This document shows positions 1 to 6,966 of a DNA stretch of 8,288 nt, in pieces; positions within the stretch are counted from its first letter, which is position 1; each line of letters starts with the position of its first letter. Under the pieces are notes generated by a model that saw nothing but the letters and a program-made list of their open reading frames with translations, was not told where the DNA came from and made no database searches. Origin of the DNA: Oscillospiraceae bacterium. GTDB lineage: Bacteria; Bacillota_A; Clostridia; Oscillospirales; WRJC01. The stretch lies in NCBI GenBank assembly GCA_009785015.1, contig WQXD01000163.1, positions 1-8,288 on the forward strand, in the 5' to 3' direction. The position numbers were made by a program, and so were the translations under genes.

Positions 1-1
1 C

Positions 2-736
2 GACGCGGGTAAGGCGGGCTACAGGTTTGTCGAGCTGCACGGCCCGAAAGTGTGGGACGTAGCCGCCATAAACGCGTTTGACCCGGTTGCCGAAAAAAGA
101 AGGCTCGACGCGGCCGGGCTGATATGCACGGGCATATATCCGCCGGGCTTCGGCGGAAAAGACGCCGCGGACGTCGAAGCGCGGGCTCAGGCCGCCGCTT
201 TGGCGTGCGGATACGCCGAGTATCTGGGGTGCGGGTATATCGACACCACCGGGGCAGAGGCGCGCTCTCCGGACAATTCCGGCGCGCTGGACAGGGCCGC
301 GGATATGTTAAACAGAGTTATACAGCTGACGCCCAAATCAAAGGTTCTGATAGGGATAGAAAATCATTACAAAAACGCCTTCGAGCAGCTGTCGGATTAC
401 GATTACGTGCTCGGCCGCGTCAAAGACCCCAGAGTGGGCATAAATTTGGACACCGGCCATTTTCATTCGGCGAAAGTCGACACCGTCGGGCTCATACACA
501 AATACAAAAACAGGCTGCACGGGGTCCATATCAAGGATCACTCGGGCCTGCAGTCGGTGGGTATCGGGCGGGGCGAGGTCGACTTCCCCGCTGTGATAAA
601 GGCGTTGAAAGAGGTCGGGTACACGCGCGGGCTCACCGTAGAGCTCGAGCATCCGGACAAGGAAAACACCCTTTATTACGTCCGGGAAGCCCTGGCTTAT
701 CTGTCGGGCCTTCTGGGCCGGAAGATAGGGGAGTGA
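2..736 (+). CDS. Sugar phosphate isomerase/epimerase-type TIM barrel protein (5' end cut by window)
   Basis: Belongs to the xylose-isomerase-like TIM barrel family, whose members isomerise or epimerise sugars, keto-sugars or inositol intermediates in the cytoplasm using a divalent metal. The frame is open to the left edge; 244 residues are visible and roughly 20-40 N-terminal residues are probably missing. The first visible residues (GYRFVELHG) already fit an early barrel strand, so the GTG at 50 is internal. Metal-site motifs, numbered from that GTG codon, are in order: IGIENH with E104, NLDTGHFH with D134 and H137, LHGVHIKDH with H157/H160, and the terminal VELEH with E198/E200. The GRGEVDFPAVIKAL segment before the last strand is typical of the family. 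The gene sits 9 bases before the oxidoreductase and is probably co-transcribed with it and the glycyl radical enzyme. The family call is secure; the substrate is unknown. Confidence 0.88.
   Translation, partial: DAGKAGYRFVELHGPKVWDVAAINAFDPVAEKRRLDAAGLICTGIYPPGFGGKDAADVEARAQAAALACGYAEYLGCGYIDTTGAEARSPDNSGALDRAADMLNRVIQLTPKSKVLIGIENHYKNAFEQLSDYDYVLGRVKDPRVGINLDTGHFHSAKVDTVGLIHKYKNRLHGVHIKDHSGLQSVGIGRGEVDFPAVIKALKEVGYTRGLTVELEHPDKENTLYYVREALAYLSGLLGRKIGE
727..733 (+). promoter_or_regulatory. Ribosome binding site of the Gfo/Idh/MocA gene
   Basis: The purine run AGGGGAG lies inside the last codons of the upstream gene, 12 bases before the ATG at 746. The spacing is a little long. The ATG at 736 that overlaps the upstream stop is in another frame and cannot start this gene. 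Confidence 0.5.
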
Positions 737-745
737 TGAGTTTTT

Positions 746-1807
746 ATGAAAGTTTACAGGACTGCGATAGTGGGCGCGCGAAGGGGCTTGTATCACGCCG
801 CCTGTTATGAGGGCATCGAAAACATGAAGGTGGCCGCCCTCTGCGAAAAGGACCCGGCGCTGCTCGGCGAGGGCGCGAAAAAATTGGGAGTCCCCGGATA
901 TTTGGATTACGAGCAGATGTTAAAGGAACAAAAGCCGGACATCGTGCACGCGGTCACAAGCCCGGCGATACGCCGCTCGGTATGGCTCGAGGCGGCCGAC
1001 AGGCACGGCGTAAGGGCGGTTGTGGTGGAAAAACCGCTCGCGCTGACGCCGTCCGAGCTCGCGGAATTTGAGGAATCCGCAAAAAAAACGAACTTGAAGA
1101 TCATTGTGAATATGCAGAGGCGGTATATGCCCTTCAGCGCCGAATTCAAACGGCTCGCCGCCTCGGGCAAACTCGGGGACGTCCATTTTTTCCGGGGCAA
1201 CTGCGAGACCATCTGGGGGGTGATAGACATAGCCACGCACCTCATGGACTGCATGCTGTTTCTCATGGACGATTCGAAGCCTGTGGGCGTCTGGGCCTCC
1301 GCGGCCGGGGCAAATGATTTCAATTCCCCCACGGAGAGGGGCCCGGACAATTTGATTGCCGCCTATTCGTTTAAAAACGGGGCGAGGGGCTTTTTCGAAG
1401 CGGTAAAAAAACCTCTCGGGACGGCGAATTTTCCGGTTGAGGACAAAGAAAATCTGTTGCCGTGGCAGCCCGAGCGCTGCAATTTGGACGTCTGGGCCAC
1501 AAAAGGCAGATTCTGGTGGCGCGAATACGGCACATGGGGGTACCAGACCGAGGGCATGAGCGAGCCCTTTGTCGAAAAGACCCACTTTACCGCAGACGAT
1601 ACAGCCGCCCAGAGAGAGTTCACGAAGGCGGTCGCGGACTGGTTGGACGACGAATCGAAGCCGCACTTAAACAGATATGAACTCGCCAAAGTGGGAACCG
1701 AATTGATCTTCGGGGCGTATTGTTCCGCCCTTTACAACAAATACATAGATTTGCCCGCGAATTTCGACGACGCCCAACTCGCCCAACTGAGAGTTAAATT
1801 GAGTTAA
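746..1807 (+). CDS. Gfo/Idh/MocA family NAD(P)-dependent oxidoreductase
   Basis: A 353-residue protein of normal length for this family, which oxidises or reduces hydroxyl groups of sugars, polyols and inositols. The N-terminal Rossmann half starts with a beta strand and a glycine turn (AIVGARRGLYHA, residues 7-18), a variant of the usual GxGxxG, and then an acidic residue after strand two (CEKD, 33-36). The family EKP motif is at 95-97, with K97 the expected catalytic lysine. The C-terminal beta-sheet half carries D161-x3-H165-x2-D168, matching the usual D-x3-H pair near the substrate. Both key elements are intact, so the enzyme is probably active. There is no signal peptide, so it is cytoplasmic. 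Its position between an isomerase-type gene and a glycyl radical enzyme gene suggests it makes or consumes a keto-sugar in the same pathway. Which substrate, and NAD or NADP, cannot be told. Confidence 0.93.
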   Translation: MKVYRTAIVGARRGLYHAACYEGIENMKVAALCEKDPALLGEGAKKLGVPGYLDYEQMLKEQKPDIVHAVTSPAIRRSVWLEAADRHGVRAVVVEKPLALTPSELAEFEESAKKTNLKIIVNMQRRYMPFSAEFKRLAASGKLGDVHFFRGNCETIWGVIDIATHLMDCMLFLMDDSKPVGVWASAAGANDFNSPTERGPDNLIAAYSFKNGARGFFEAVKKPLGTANFPVEDKENLLPWQPERCNLDVWATKGRFWWREYGTWGYQTEGMSEPFVEKTHFTADDTAAQREFTKAVADWLDDESKPHLNRYELAKVGTELIFGAYCSALYNKYIDLPANFDDAQLAQLRVKLS

Positions 1808-1813
1808 GAGGTG
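1807..1813 (+). promoter_or_regulatory. Strong ribosome binding site of the glycyl radical enzyme gene
   Basis: AGAGGTG begins in the stop codon of the preceding gene and lies 8 bases before the ATG at 1822. This fixes 1822 as the start over the internal ATG at 1909. The tight arrangement supports one transcript. Confidence 0.75.
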
Positions 1814-1821
1814 AAAATACA

Positions 1822-4077
1822 ATGCGTAAATCTTATCATCAGCCGCCGAATTTGGGCGAAAGGTGCAGCACGCCGAGATCCCGCGCGCTTCGGAGCCTGC
1901 GTTTTGACATGGCATACCAAACGCCGCAAAAGCCGCCGCTATATGACGAAATAGCCGGGGAGGCGCTCTCCATCGTCGAAAAGAGGCAGGCTTTTTCGCC
2001 TTCGGCGGCGAGAGCCGGGGCGCTCGCCTATGTGGTCGAACACTCGCCCGTGGAATTATGCGAGCATTCGATATTTTTGGGCGGAGAAAACCCCTTTTTC
2101 TACAACCTGATGTTCGAGGCGCTCGTAAAAGACGCTTTCGGGTCATCCGCCGCCTCGCTTTTTTCCGGCGTCGAAATCCACCGGCAGGAAGCCTTCATGA
2201 CTTCGGGTATCTGTTTTGACGGGCATATAACCCCGAGCTGCGATTTCATACTGCAGCAGGGCACCGAAGGCCTGCGCCGCCGCATTTCGGAGCTGTGTGA
2301 CGCCGATTCTTCAAATGAGGCCGCCCGCGAGTATGAGGGAATGCTTTCGGCTTTGGACAGCGTCGAGCGCTATGCCGCGCGGCTCTCGGCCGCCGCTTTG
2401 GCGTCTGGGTGGGAAGACATACGCGAAGCGGGCAAAATACTTGAAAACGTGCCCAAAAAGCCCGCCGCAACTTTCAGGGAAGCGCTGCAGAGCTACTGGA
2501 TCATACACACGCTGATCACGCTGGAGATCGGGGGCTGCTGTCCCGGCGGGGGCATAGGGCTCGGGCGCCCCGACCAGTATCTGTACCCGTATTACGCCAA
2601 GGACATCGAAAACGGCGTTTTGACCCAAGAGGCGGCGCTCGAGTACGTCGAGTTGTTTTTATTGAATTTCAGGCACAACGACTACTACACCCCCCATCAG
2701 ATATTCACCCCCGGCACCCACGGCAGCCTTTGCGGAATCACCCCCGCCGGAGCCGACGCGACAAACGAGCTTTCGCTGATTTTCATGGAGGCCTCCCAGC
2801 GCATCCAGATGCCCGCTCCGTATTTGTCCGTGCGCCTCAACAAAAAAATGTCCGAAAGATCGATTCTGGCGGCCTCGGATTATATAACCGGCGGACTGGG
2901 GTTCCCGGTGGTGAACGACGAGGTGCTCATCCCCGCTTTTTTGCGCCACGGCAGGGCCTCAAGCGACGCGAACGACTATATATGCTCTTGCTGCTATGAA
3001 AATACGATCCCCGGCAGGGAGTCCTTCAACCCAAACGGGTTTTATTACAACCTGGCCAGCGTTCTGGAGTGCTTTTTAAACGGCGGCAGCGCGCTCAATT
3101 ACGGCAAAGTCCTGCTCGATGAGAATATGAGCCTGGATCTTTCGATTTACCAAAATTTCGGCTCGTTTTTTTCGGGTTATCTGCGCCATGTAAAAGAGGT
3201 TCTGGCCGAGACGATAAAAACCGCCGGGAAAATCGACGCCCATCTGAAAACGCGCCGCGCATATCCCTTGATGTCCATGTTTATCGACGATTGCATATCG
3301 AAAGGCGCGGACGTGTGCGCGGGAGGGGCGCGTTACAATCTGACCGGGATCATCGTGAGCGGGCTCACAAATACCGTAAACGCGCTCTCCGCGGTAAACG
3401 ACGTCATATTCGAAAAAAAAGCCGCTTCGCTGCCCGAACTTGCAGGGGCGCTTCGCGACAATTTTGAAGGACACGAAAACCTCAGGGCAAAGCTCCTGGC
3501 CGCCCCGAAGTGGGGGAACGGCCAGCTCAAAACGGACGGCCTCGCCGCGCAAATCACCGACGCGCTGTACGATACGGCGAAATCCTTCCGCAACGCGCGC
3601 GGCGGGCGCTATCAGCTCGCGCTCTATTCGTTTTGCGCGAATATCGAAATGGGGCGGCGGATGGGGGCTTCGGCGGACGGGCGCCTGGCGGGGCAGGTGA
3701 TCACCCGCAATTTAAACCCGACCCCGGGCACCGACAAACACGGGCCCACCGAAATACTCAGGTCGCTTTCAGTCATCGATATGACCAAGTTCGTGAACGG
3801 GACCTCGCTGGATCTGCGCTTTGACCCGACGCCGTACCAAACGGAAGACGGCCGCAAAAAGTTCGCGGATTTTCTGTACGGCATGATGGAGCTCGGCGTC
3901 ATGCAGATACAATGCAGTTTCGCCGACACCGAAACGCTCACAGAGGCGAGAAAAAACCCGAGGCTGTATCCGAATTTGATGGTCAAAGTCGCCGGATACA
4001 GCGCCAGGTTTGTGGATTTGAGCGATATAGAAAAAGACGAGCTCATAGCGCGCACGACTCAGAAGCCGGGCGGGTGA
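1822..4077 (+). CDS. Divergent glycyl radical enzyme (pyruvate formate-lyase-like, probable eliminase class)
   Basis: At 751 residues it is slightly shorter than most glycyl radical enzymes (about 780-850) but spans the whole fold. The PFL-like barrel covers roughly residues 20-610. Family landmarks include GHITP (134-138), FREALQSYW (218-226), GRPDQYLYPYY (248-258), DATNELS (312-318) and GGARYN (501-506). The thiyl-radical loop reads CSCCYEN: C391 is followed two residues later by E393, the C-x-E arrangement of radical dehydratases, lyases and some decarboxylases. Usual relatives have GCVE. The C-terminal glycyl domain carries VAGYSA with G725 as the radical site; the Arg usually two residues before the VxGY alanine/serine position is K722. 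No frameshift is seen. It needs a radical-SAM activase, which is absent from the window. Operon partners suggest a sugar, polyol or cyclitol substrate. It is not classical pyruvate formate-lyase, because a Glu follows the Cys pair. Confidence 0.93.
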   Translation: MRKSYHQPPNLGERCSTPRSRALRSLRFDMAYQTPQKPPLYDEIAGEALSIVEKRQAFSPSAARAGALAYVVEHSPVELCEHSIFLGGENPFFYNLMFEALVKDAFGSSAASLFSGVEIHRQEAFMTSGICFDGHITPSCDFILQQGTEGLRRRISELCDADSSNEAAREYEGMLSALDSVERYAARLSAAALASGWEDIREAGKILENVPKKPAATFREALQSYWIIHTLITLEIGGCCPGGGIGLGRPDQYLYPYYAKDIENGVLTQEAALEYVELFLLNFRHNDYYTPHQIFTPGTHGSLCGITPAGADATNELSLIFMEASQRIQMPAPYLSVRLNKKMSERSILAASDYITGGLGFPVVNDEVLIPAFLRHGRASSDANDYICSCCYENTIPGRESFNPNGFYYNLASVLECFLNGGSALNYGKVLLDENMSLDLSIYQNFGSFFSGYLRHVKEVLAETIKTAGKIDAHLKTRRAYPLMSMFIDDCISKGADVCAGGARYNLTGIIVSGLTNTVNALSAVNDVIFEKKAASLPELAGALRDNFEGHENLRAKLLAAPKWGNGQLKTDGLAAQITDALYDTAKSFRNARGGRYQLALYSFCANIEMGRRMGASADGRLAGQVITRNLNPTPGTDKHGPTEILRSLSVIDMTKFVNGTSLDLRFDPTPYQTEDGRKKFADFLYGMMELGVMQIQCSFADTETLTEARKNPRLYPNLMVKVAGYSARFVDLSDIEKDELIARTTQKPGG

Positions 4078-4078
4078 G

Positions 4079-6121
4079 TCATTTGTCAAAAATGATAAAC
4101 AGCGGGTAATCCTTGAGGAATATATTCTCTATGACCGTGCTGCCTCCGCCGCTCTTTATATCAAGTGCCTGCGCGGTGCCGTTGAATACGTCGATGACTT
4201 CCGCATAGCTCATATTTTCCCCGACTGTCAGGCTTGTTTTGTACTCCGTCGCCGCGTCGGCTACGGGGACCGCCAGAAATACCGCGACCATGAGCCTTTT
4301 TTTGTCGCCGCTTTCAAGCGTGAATTTCACTATCTCCGGGCCTTCGCCGGTGCCTGAAAATTCCGCCGAAAATTCCGCTTCATAAAAATCGTCCATGGCC
4401 GTCGAGGCGTTTCTTATCGCGTAGTACGACGGTTTCGGCTGGCTGGGGGCGATGTACTGCGAGGGCACGGTGGTCCTGCACACCGACTGCGGGTGCGGGA
4501 ACCCCGTGAAATGCACGTGGCACGGCCCCGACTCTATGTTCAGGGCGCCGTAGCCCACCATTGTCCGTATGTAGTATTTGGCTTCTTCGATGTCGGTCAT
4601 CCTGAATATATTGCCCTCTACGGGCCCCGGCGGGTAGGCTGCCCCGGCGTATATCTCATTGACGAAATACTCGCCGGAAAACCCCAGCTTTTCGCACTCT
4701 TTTCTGAACGCTTTGACCCTGTCGAAATATGCGTTGTCCGGGAAATCCGCCGCGTGCCAGCCCACTCCGGCTATCTTTTCGGCTATGCCCTCTTCTTTAA
4801 GGCAGGAAAGTATCGACTCCGTGTCAAAGCCGGCGGGCGCCCCCAGCGCGATTTTCGCCTCGGGCGCGGCGCGCCTGATGGCCTCGAGGGTGGGTTTGAG
4901 TATTACGTTTTTATACCAATCCAAAACGCCGGGGCGCTGGTTCCAGCAGTTCCATTCGTTGCTTATCTCGAAGTATTTCACCCTGTCCTGAAAATGGCCC
5001 GCCATATATTCGACCCATTTCAGATATCCCTCAAACATCTCGGGATTTTCGTCGACTGTGGGTACGCCGCCCAAATACGAATCGCATAATTCGCTGTAGC
5101 GCGCTCTGGACCAGTCGGGTTTTTTGTATTCGCTCTCATAGGCCCAGTTGCCCTTGAAATCCAAGGTCATAATGACGTTTATGCCGTTGTCGTTCGCCTC
5201 GGTGATCGCCGCGTCGACATCCGCGTCGATTTTCAAAACGCCTTTTTCATGCTCGGTGAAACACCACATCGACGAGCCGTTGTCGCTGCCCACTTTCGTC
5301 CATTTGTTGCCTATGTCATACTGAAGCGGGCCCCACAGGCTGTTTGCCGAATGCCTGTCGGAATTGTGCGCGTCCGAGGTCGAGGAAACCGTGACTCCGG
5401 CTCCGTTTGACACAAGTGCGAGATTGCGCCCTTCGGGGGAAATCACCTCGACTCCGTTTATCGAAAACATATACCCTTCATAGCCGCTCTTCGAAAAATT
5501 GCTGCCCGTGACGAGTATCTGCTTGGCAGGCGCGGGATTGGAGAGTACCGCGGAAATTTCATCGGGGTCGTCCGATACGCCGAAGTGGCTTCCCACTTCG
5601 TCCCAGTGCCACGCGTCGCGGCTGATTTTAAAAGTCGTCTGTTCGGGGAGCGCATTACCGAAATCCCAGAACTGCCGGTAATGTCCCGCCTTGTCCTTGT
5701 TCATGAACCTTTTTTTGCAGGTTATTTTTATCTGCGAAACAAGGCTTTCGGCGGGCAGGTCGATTCGTATCCATTCTTCTCTGGCATCGGGGACAAACTG
5801 CTCGAAGCTCGCCCATATGGTGTCGGGGTCGCCGTCGATTAAGTGTATCGGCAAAAACGGCTGCGAATCGTTTCGGCGCGTCCTCGGGGTCATTTCGTGG
5901 CAGAACCCCATGTAGTTGTTTTTGATTTCCCACGATTTTTTGAGTTTGAGTTTCGATACGGCGTTTTGGTTTCCCTCCTGATACCGGGCCCCCGGGTAAA
6001 AGTCCGGGCTTTCGCCGTGCACGTAAATCAAATTGCCGAAAGAGTACACCGGCACCCCCGCGCATACCGCCTCCATTGAAGCATAGTCTTCTATTGATTT
6101 CATTGATTTTTTGCAATTCAT
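4079..6121 (-). CDS. Glycoside-hydrolase-like protein: discoidin/CBM32-like module plus clan GH-A type TIM barrel
   Basis: A 680-residue protein with no signal peptide or membrane segment, so probably cytoplasmic. Residues 1-85 are not recognised. About 90-230 resemble a discoidin (F5/8 type C) carbohydrate-binding module: LIDGDPDTIWAS (94-105), then WIRIDLP (117-123) and VSQIKI (128-133). About 240-575 read as a TIM barrel like GH39/GH5: a first strand GNKWTKVGS, strand NVIMTLDF (315-322), and YFEISNEWN (383-391) with N388-E389, the Asn-Glu acid/base pair of clan GH-A. E489 in YFVNEIYAG is the candidate nucleophile. About 576-680 form a beta-rich C-terminal domain like those that follow such barrels. 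It probably cleaves or binds a glycoside that feeds the neighbouring pathway, but this is inferred from proximity. AGGAAG lies 8 bases before the ATG, fixing the start. The exact GH family is uncertain. Confidence 0.82.
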   Translation of the reverse strand: MNCKKSMKSIEDYASMEAVCAGVPVYSFGNLIYVHGESPDFYPGARYQEGNQNAVSKLKLKKSWEIKNNYMGFCHEMTPRTRRNDSQPFLPIHLIDGDPDTIWASFEQFVPDAREEWIRIDLPAESLVSQIKITCKKRFMNKDKAGHYRQFWDFGNALPEQTTFKISRDAWHWDEVGSHFGVSDDPDEISAVLSNPAPAKQILVTGSNFSKSGYEGYMFSINGVEVISPEGRNLALVSNGAGVTVSSTSDAHNSDRHSANSLWGPLQYDIGNKWTKVGSDNGSSMWCFTEHEKGVLKIDADVDAAITEANDNGINVIMTLDFKGNWAYESEYKKPDWSRARYSELCDSYLGGVPTVDENPEMFEGYLKWVEYMAGHFQDRVKYFEISNEWNCWNQRPGVLDWYKNVILKPTLEAIRRAAPEAKIALGAPAGFDTESILSCLKEEGIAEKIAGVGWHAADFPDNAYFDRVKAFRKECEKLGFSGEYFVNEIYAGAAYPPGPVEGNIFRMTDIEEAKYYIRTMVGYGALNIESGPCHVHFTGFPHPQSVCRTTVPSQYIAPSQPKPSYYAIRNASTAMDDFYEAEFSAEFSGTGEGPEIVKFTLESGDKKRLMVAVFLAVPVADAATEYKTSLTVGENMSYAEVIDVFNGTAQALDIKSGGGSTVIENIFLKDYPLFIIFDK

Positions 6122-6129
6122 TTTAAATT

Positions 6130-6135
6130 CTTCCT
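6130..6135 (-). promoter_or_regulatory. Ribosome binding site of the glycosidase-like gene
   Basis: AGGAAG on the minus strand, 8 bases upstream of the ATG at 6121. It supports that start over the internal Met codons at residues 7 and 16. Confidence 0.65.
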
Positions 6136-6152
6136 TTCGTGGTTTTTTTAAC

Positions 6153-6161
6153 AGTATATCA
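6153..6161 (-). promoter_or_regulatory. Extended -10 promoter of the glycosidase-like gene
   Basis: The minus strand reads TGATATACT: a near-consensus -10 hexamer (TATACT) with the TGn extension. No good -35 lies at 16-18 bases; the nearest candidate, TTGCAC, is 20 bases away. Transcription would begin near 6146 and give a leader of about 25 bases, enough to hold the ribosome site. The surrounding 80-base spacer is very AT-rich. Confidence 0.55.
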
Positions 6162-6182
6162 TAAAATATCTAAAATTTGTGC

Positions 6183-6210
6183 AAAAAATGTAAAATTTAC
6201 GTTATTTTTT
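6183..6210 (-). terminator. Possible AT-rich hairpin after the VWA gene
   Basis: Reading the minus strand, an A-run overlapping the VWA stop codon is followed by GTAAATTTTAC (a small inverted repeat) and then ATTTTTTG. The A-run and T-run can pair seven bases around the inner stem, with a three-base bulge. It ends in a T-tract as a terminator should, but the stem has almost no GC pairs, so it may be weak or not function. Confidence 0.3.
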
Positions 6211-6861
6211 TCGCGATTTGAAATCGGCCTTGATCTTTTTGCCCCAGTCGTCGGAAATCCCGACTTCCATCGAGGGCGCGGCCCTCATAAGGCTCATTGT
6301 CTCGCTGAGCGCTTCGTAGTTCGCCGCGATTCCTGCGGCGTCATTGTGGAATGTCTGCGCCCTGTTTTTTGCAATGCCGATCCGGTTTGCCACATCGACC
6401 GCGTCGATATTGGCCCCGAGGAATATGAATTCCCAGCCGTACTCCGTCTTTTGGCTCTCAATTGCCGCCTTTATCTTCTCATATCCGAATTCGCGGCTGG
6501 AATTTTCCATGCCGTCCGTCGTGATGACAAACAGCACTTTTTGGGCCCGGTAATCTTCCGCCGTATTCTTTTGCGCGTTGCTTATTTTTTCGATCGTCTT
6601 GCCGACGGCGTCCAGAAGCGCGGTGCTGCCGCGGACAAAATACTGTTCGGCGGTCATCGGGGCCACTGCGGCTATGTCGATGCGGTCGTGGAGCGTCTCG
6701 TACTTGTCGTCGAACAAAATTGTGGTGATGCGGCATTCGCCCGGCTCCGCCTGCTGTTTTTTGAGCATCGAGTTGAAGCCCCCGATGGTATCGCTCTCAA
6801 GCCCGCCCATGGACCCGCTCCGGTCCAAGATAAATACCAGTTCCGTAAGGTTGTTTTTCAT
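6202..6861 (-). CDS. Small stand-alone von Willebrand factor A (VWA) domain protein
   Basis: A 219-residue protein that is essentially one VWA domain. The metal-ion-dependent adhesion site is complete: DRSGS with D13, S15 and S17, then T80 in GSTALLD, then D116 in TTDGMEN. Hydrophobic strands precede each motif (LVFILD, VLFVITTD, WEFIFLGA). There is no signal peptide or transmembrane segment, so it is probably cytosolic. VWA domains bind protein partners through the metal; in bacteria they often work with MoxR-type AAA ATPases or in stress-related gene clusters, but no such partner lies here. The last 50 residues are charged and end in a basic tail. It has its own promoter and is likely a single-gene unit, or reads through weakly into the glycosidase gene. 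The domain call is firm; the role is unknown. Confidence 0.92.
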   Translation of the reverse strand: MKNNLTELVFILDRSGSMGGLESDTIGGFNSMLKKQQAEPGECRITTILFDDKYETLHDRIDIAAVAPMTAEQYFVRGSTALLDAVGKTIEKISNAQKNTAEDYRAQKVLFVITTDGMENSSREFGYEKIKAAIESQKTEYGWEFIFLGANIDAVDVANRIGIAKNRAQTFHNDAAGIAANYEALSETMSLMRAAPSMEVGISDDWGKKIKADFKSRKK

Positions 6862-6870
6862 AATTTTGTT

Positions 6871-6878
6871 TTCCTCCC
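6871..6878 (-). promoter_or_regulatory. Ribosome binding site of the VWA gene
   Basis: GGGAGGAA on the minus strand is a near-perfect Shine-Dalgarno sequence, 9 bases before the ATG at 6861. It settles the start. Confidence 0.75.
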
Positions 6879-6908
6879 GTAATTTATTATTGTTTTTTTA
6901 CAAGTTAA

Positions 6909-6917
6909 AGTATATCA
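6909..6917 (-). promoter_or_regulatory. Extended -10 promoter of the VWA gene
   Basis: The minus strand carries TGATATACT, the same nine bases as the promoter in front of the glycosidase-like gene, again followed within a few bases by TTAA and an A-run. There is no convincing -35; the spacer region is GC-rich and contains the palindrome CGGATCCG (6918-6925) directly upstream. Transcription would begin near 6902. Confidence 0.55.
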
Positions 6918-6935
6918 CGGATCCGGCGGCGCATG

Positions 6936-6952
6936 GTCGCCCGAAAAGCGAC
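6936..6952. repeat. Small inverted repeat between the kinase and VWA genes
   Basis: GTCGC and GCGAC flank a seven-base loop. The adjacent T-run (minus strand) comes before the stem rather than after it, so it is not a standard terminator for the kinase gene. It lies just upstream of the VWA promoter and could be a protein-binding site or have no role. Confidence 0.3.
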
Positions 6953-6966
6953 AAAAAACAGTGAAT

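Noticed and set aside
50..736. GTG at 50 as the start of the isomerase-type gene
   Set aside because: The frame stays open to the left edge and the preceding residues fit a conserved barrel strand, so the gene begins outside the window.
920..1666. A 248-codon open frame antisense to the Gfo/Idh/MocA gene
   Set aside because: It lies entirely within a gene with clear family motifs, shows no domain of its own, and long antisense frames are expected in GC-rich coding DNA.
1822..4077. Annotation as pyruvate formate-lyase (pflB)
   Set aside because: The active-site loop has Glu two residues after the Cys, and the neighbours are sugar-type enzymes rather than a formate transporter or activase.
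4056..4080. GACTCA/TGAGTC inverted repeat as an intrinsic terminator
   Set aside because: The stem is only six pairs around a 13-base loop, and neither strand has a T-run directly after it.
4493..5089. A 198-codon plus-strand open frame inside the glycosidase-like gene
   Set aside because: The opposite strand carries the catalytic Asn-Glu motif and barrel strands; this frame shows no motif.
6139..6882. A 247-codon plus-strand open frame across the VWA gene
   Set aside because: It is the antisense shadow of a well-supported VWA gene and shows no recognisable domain.
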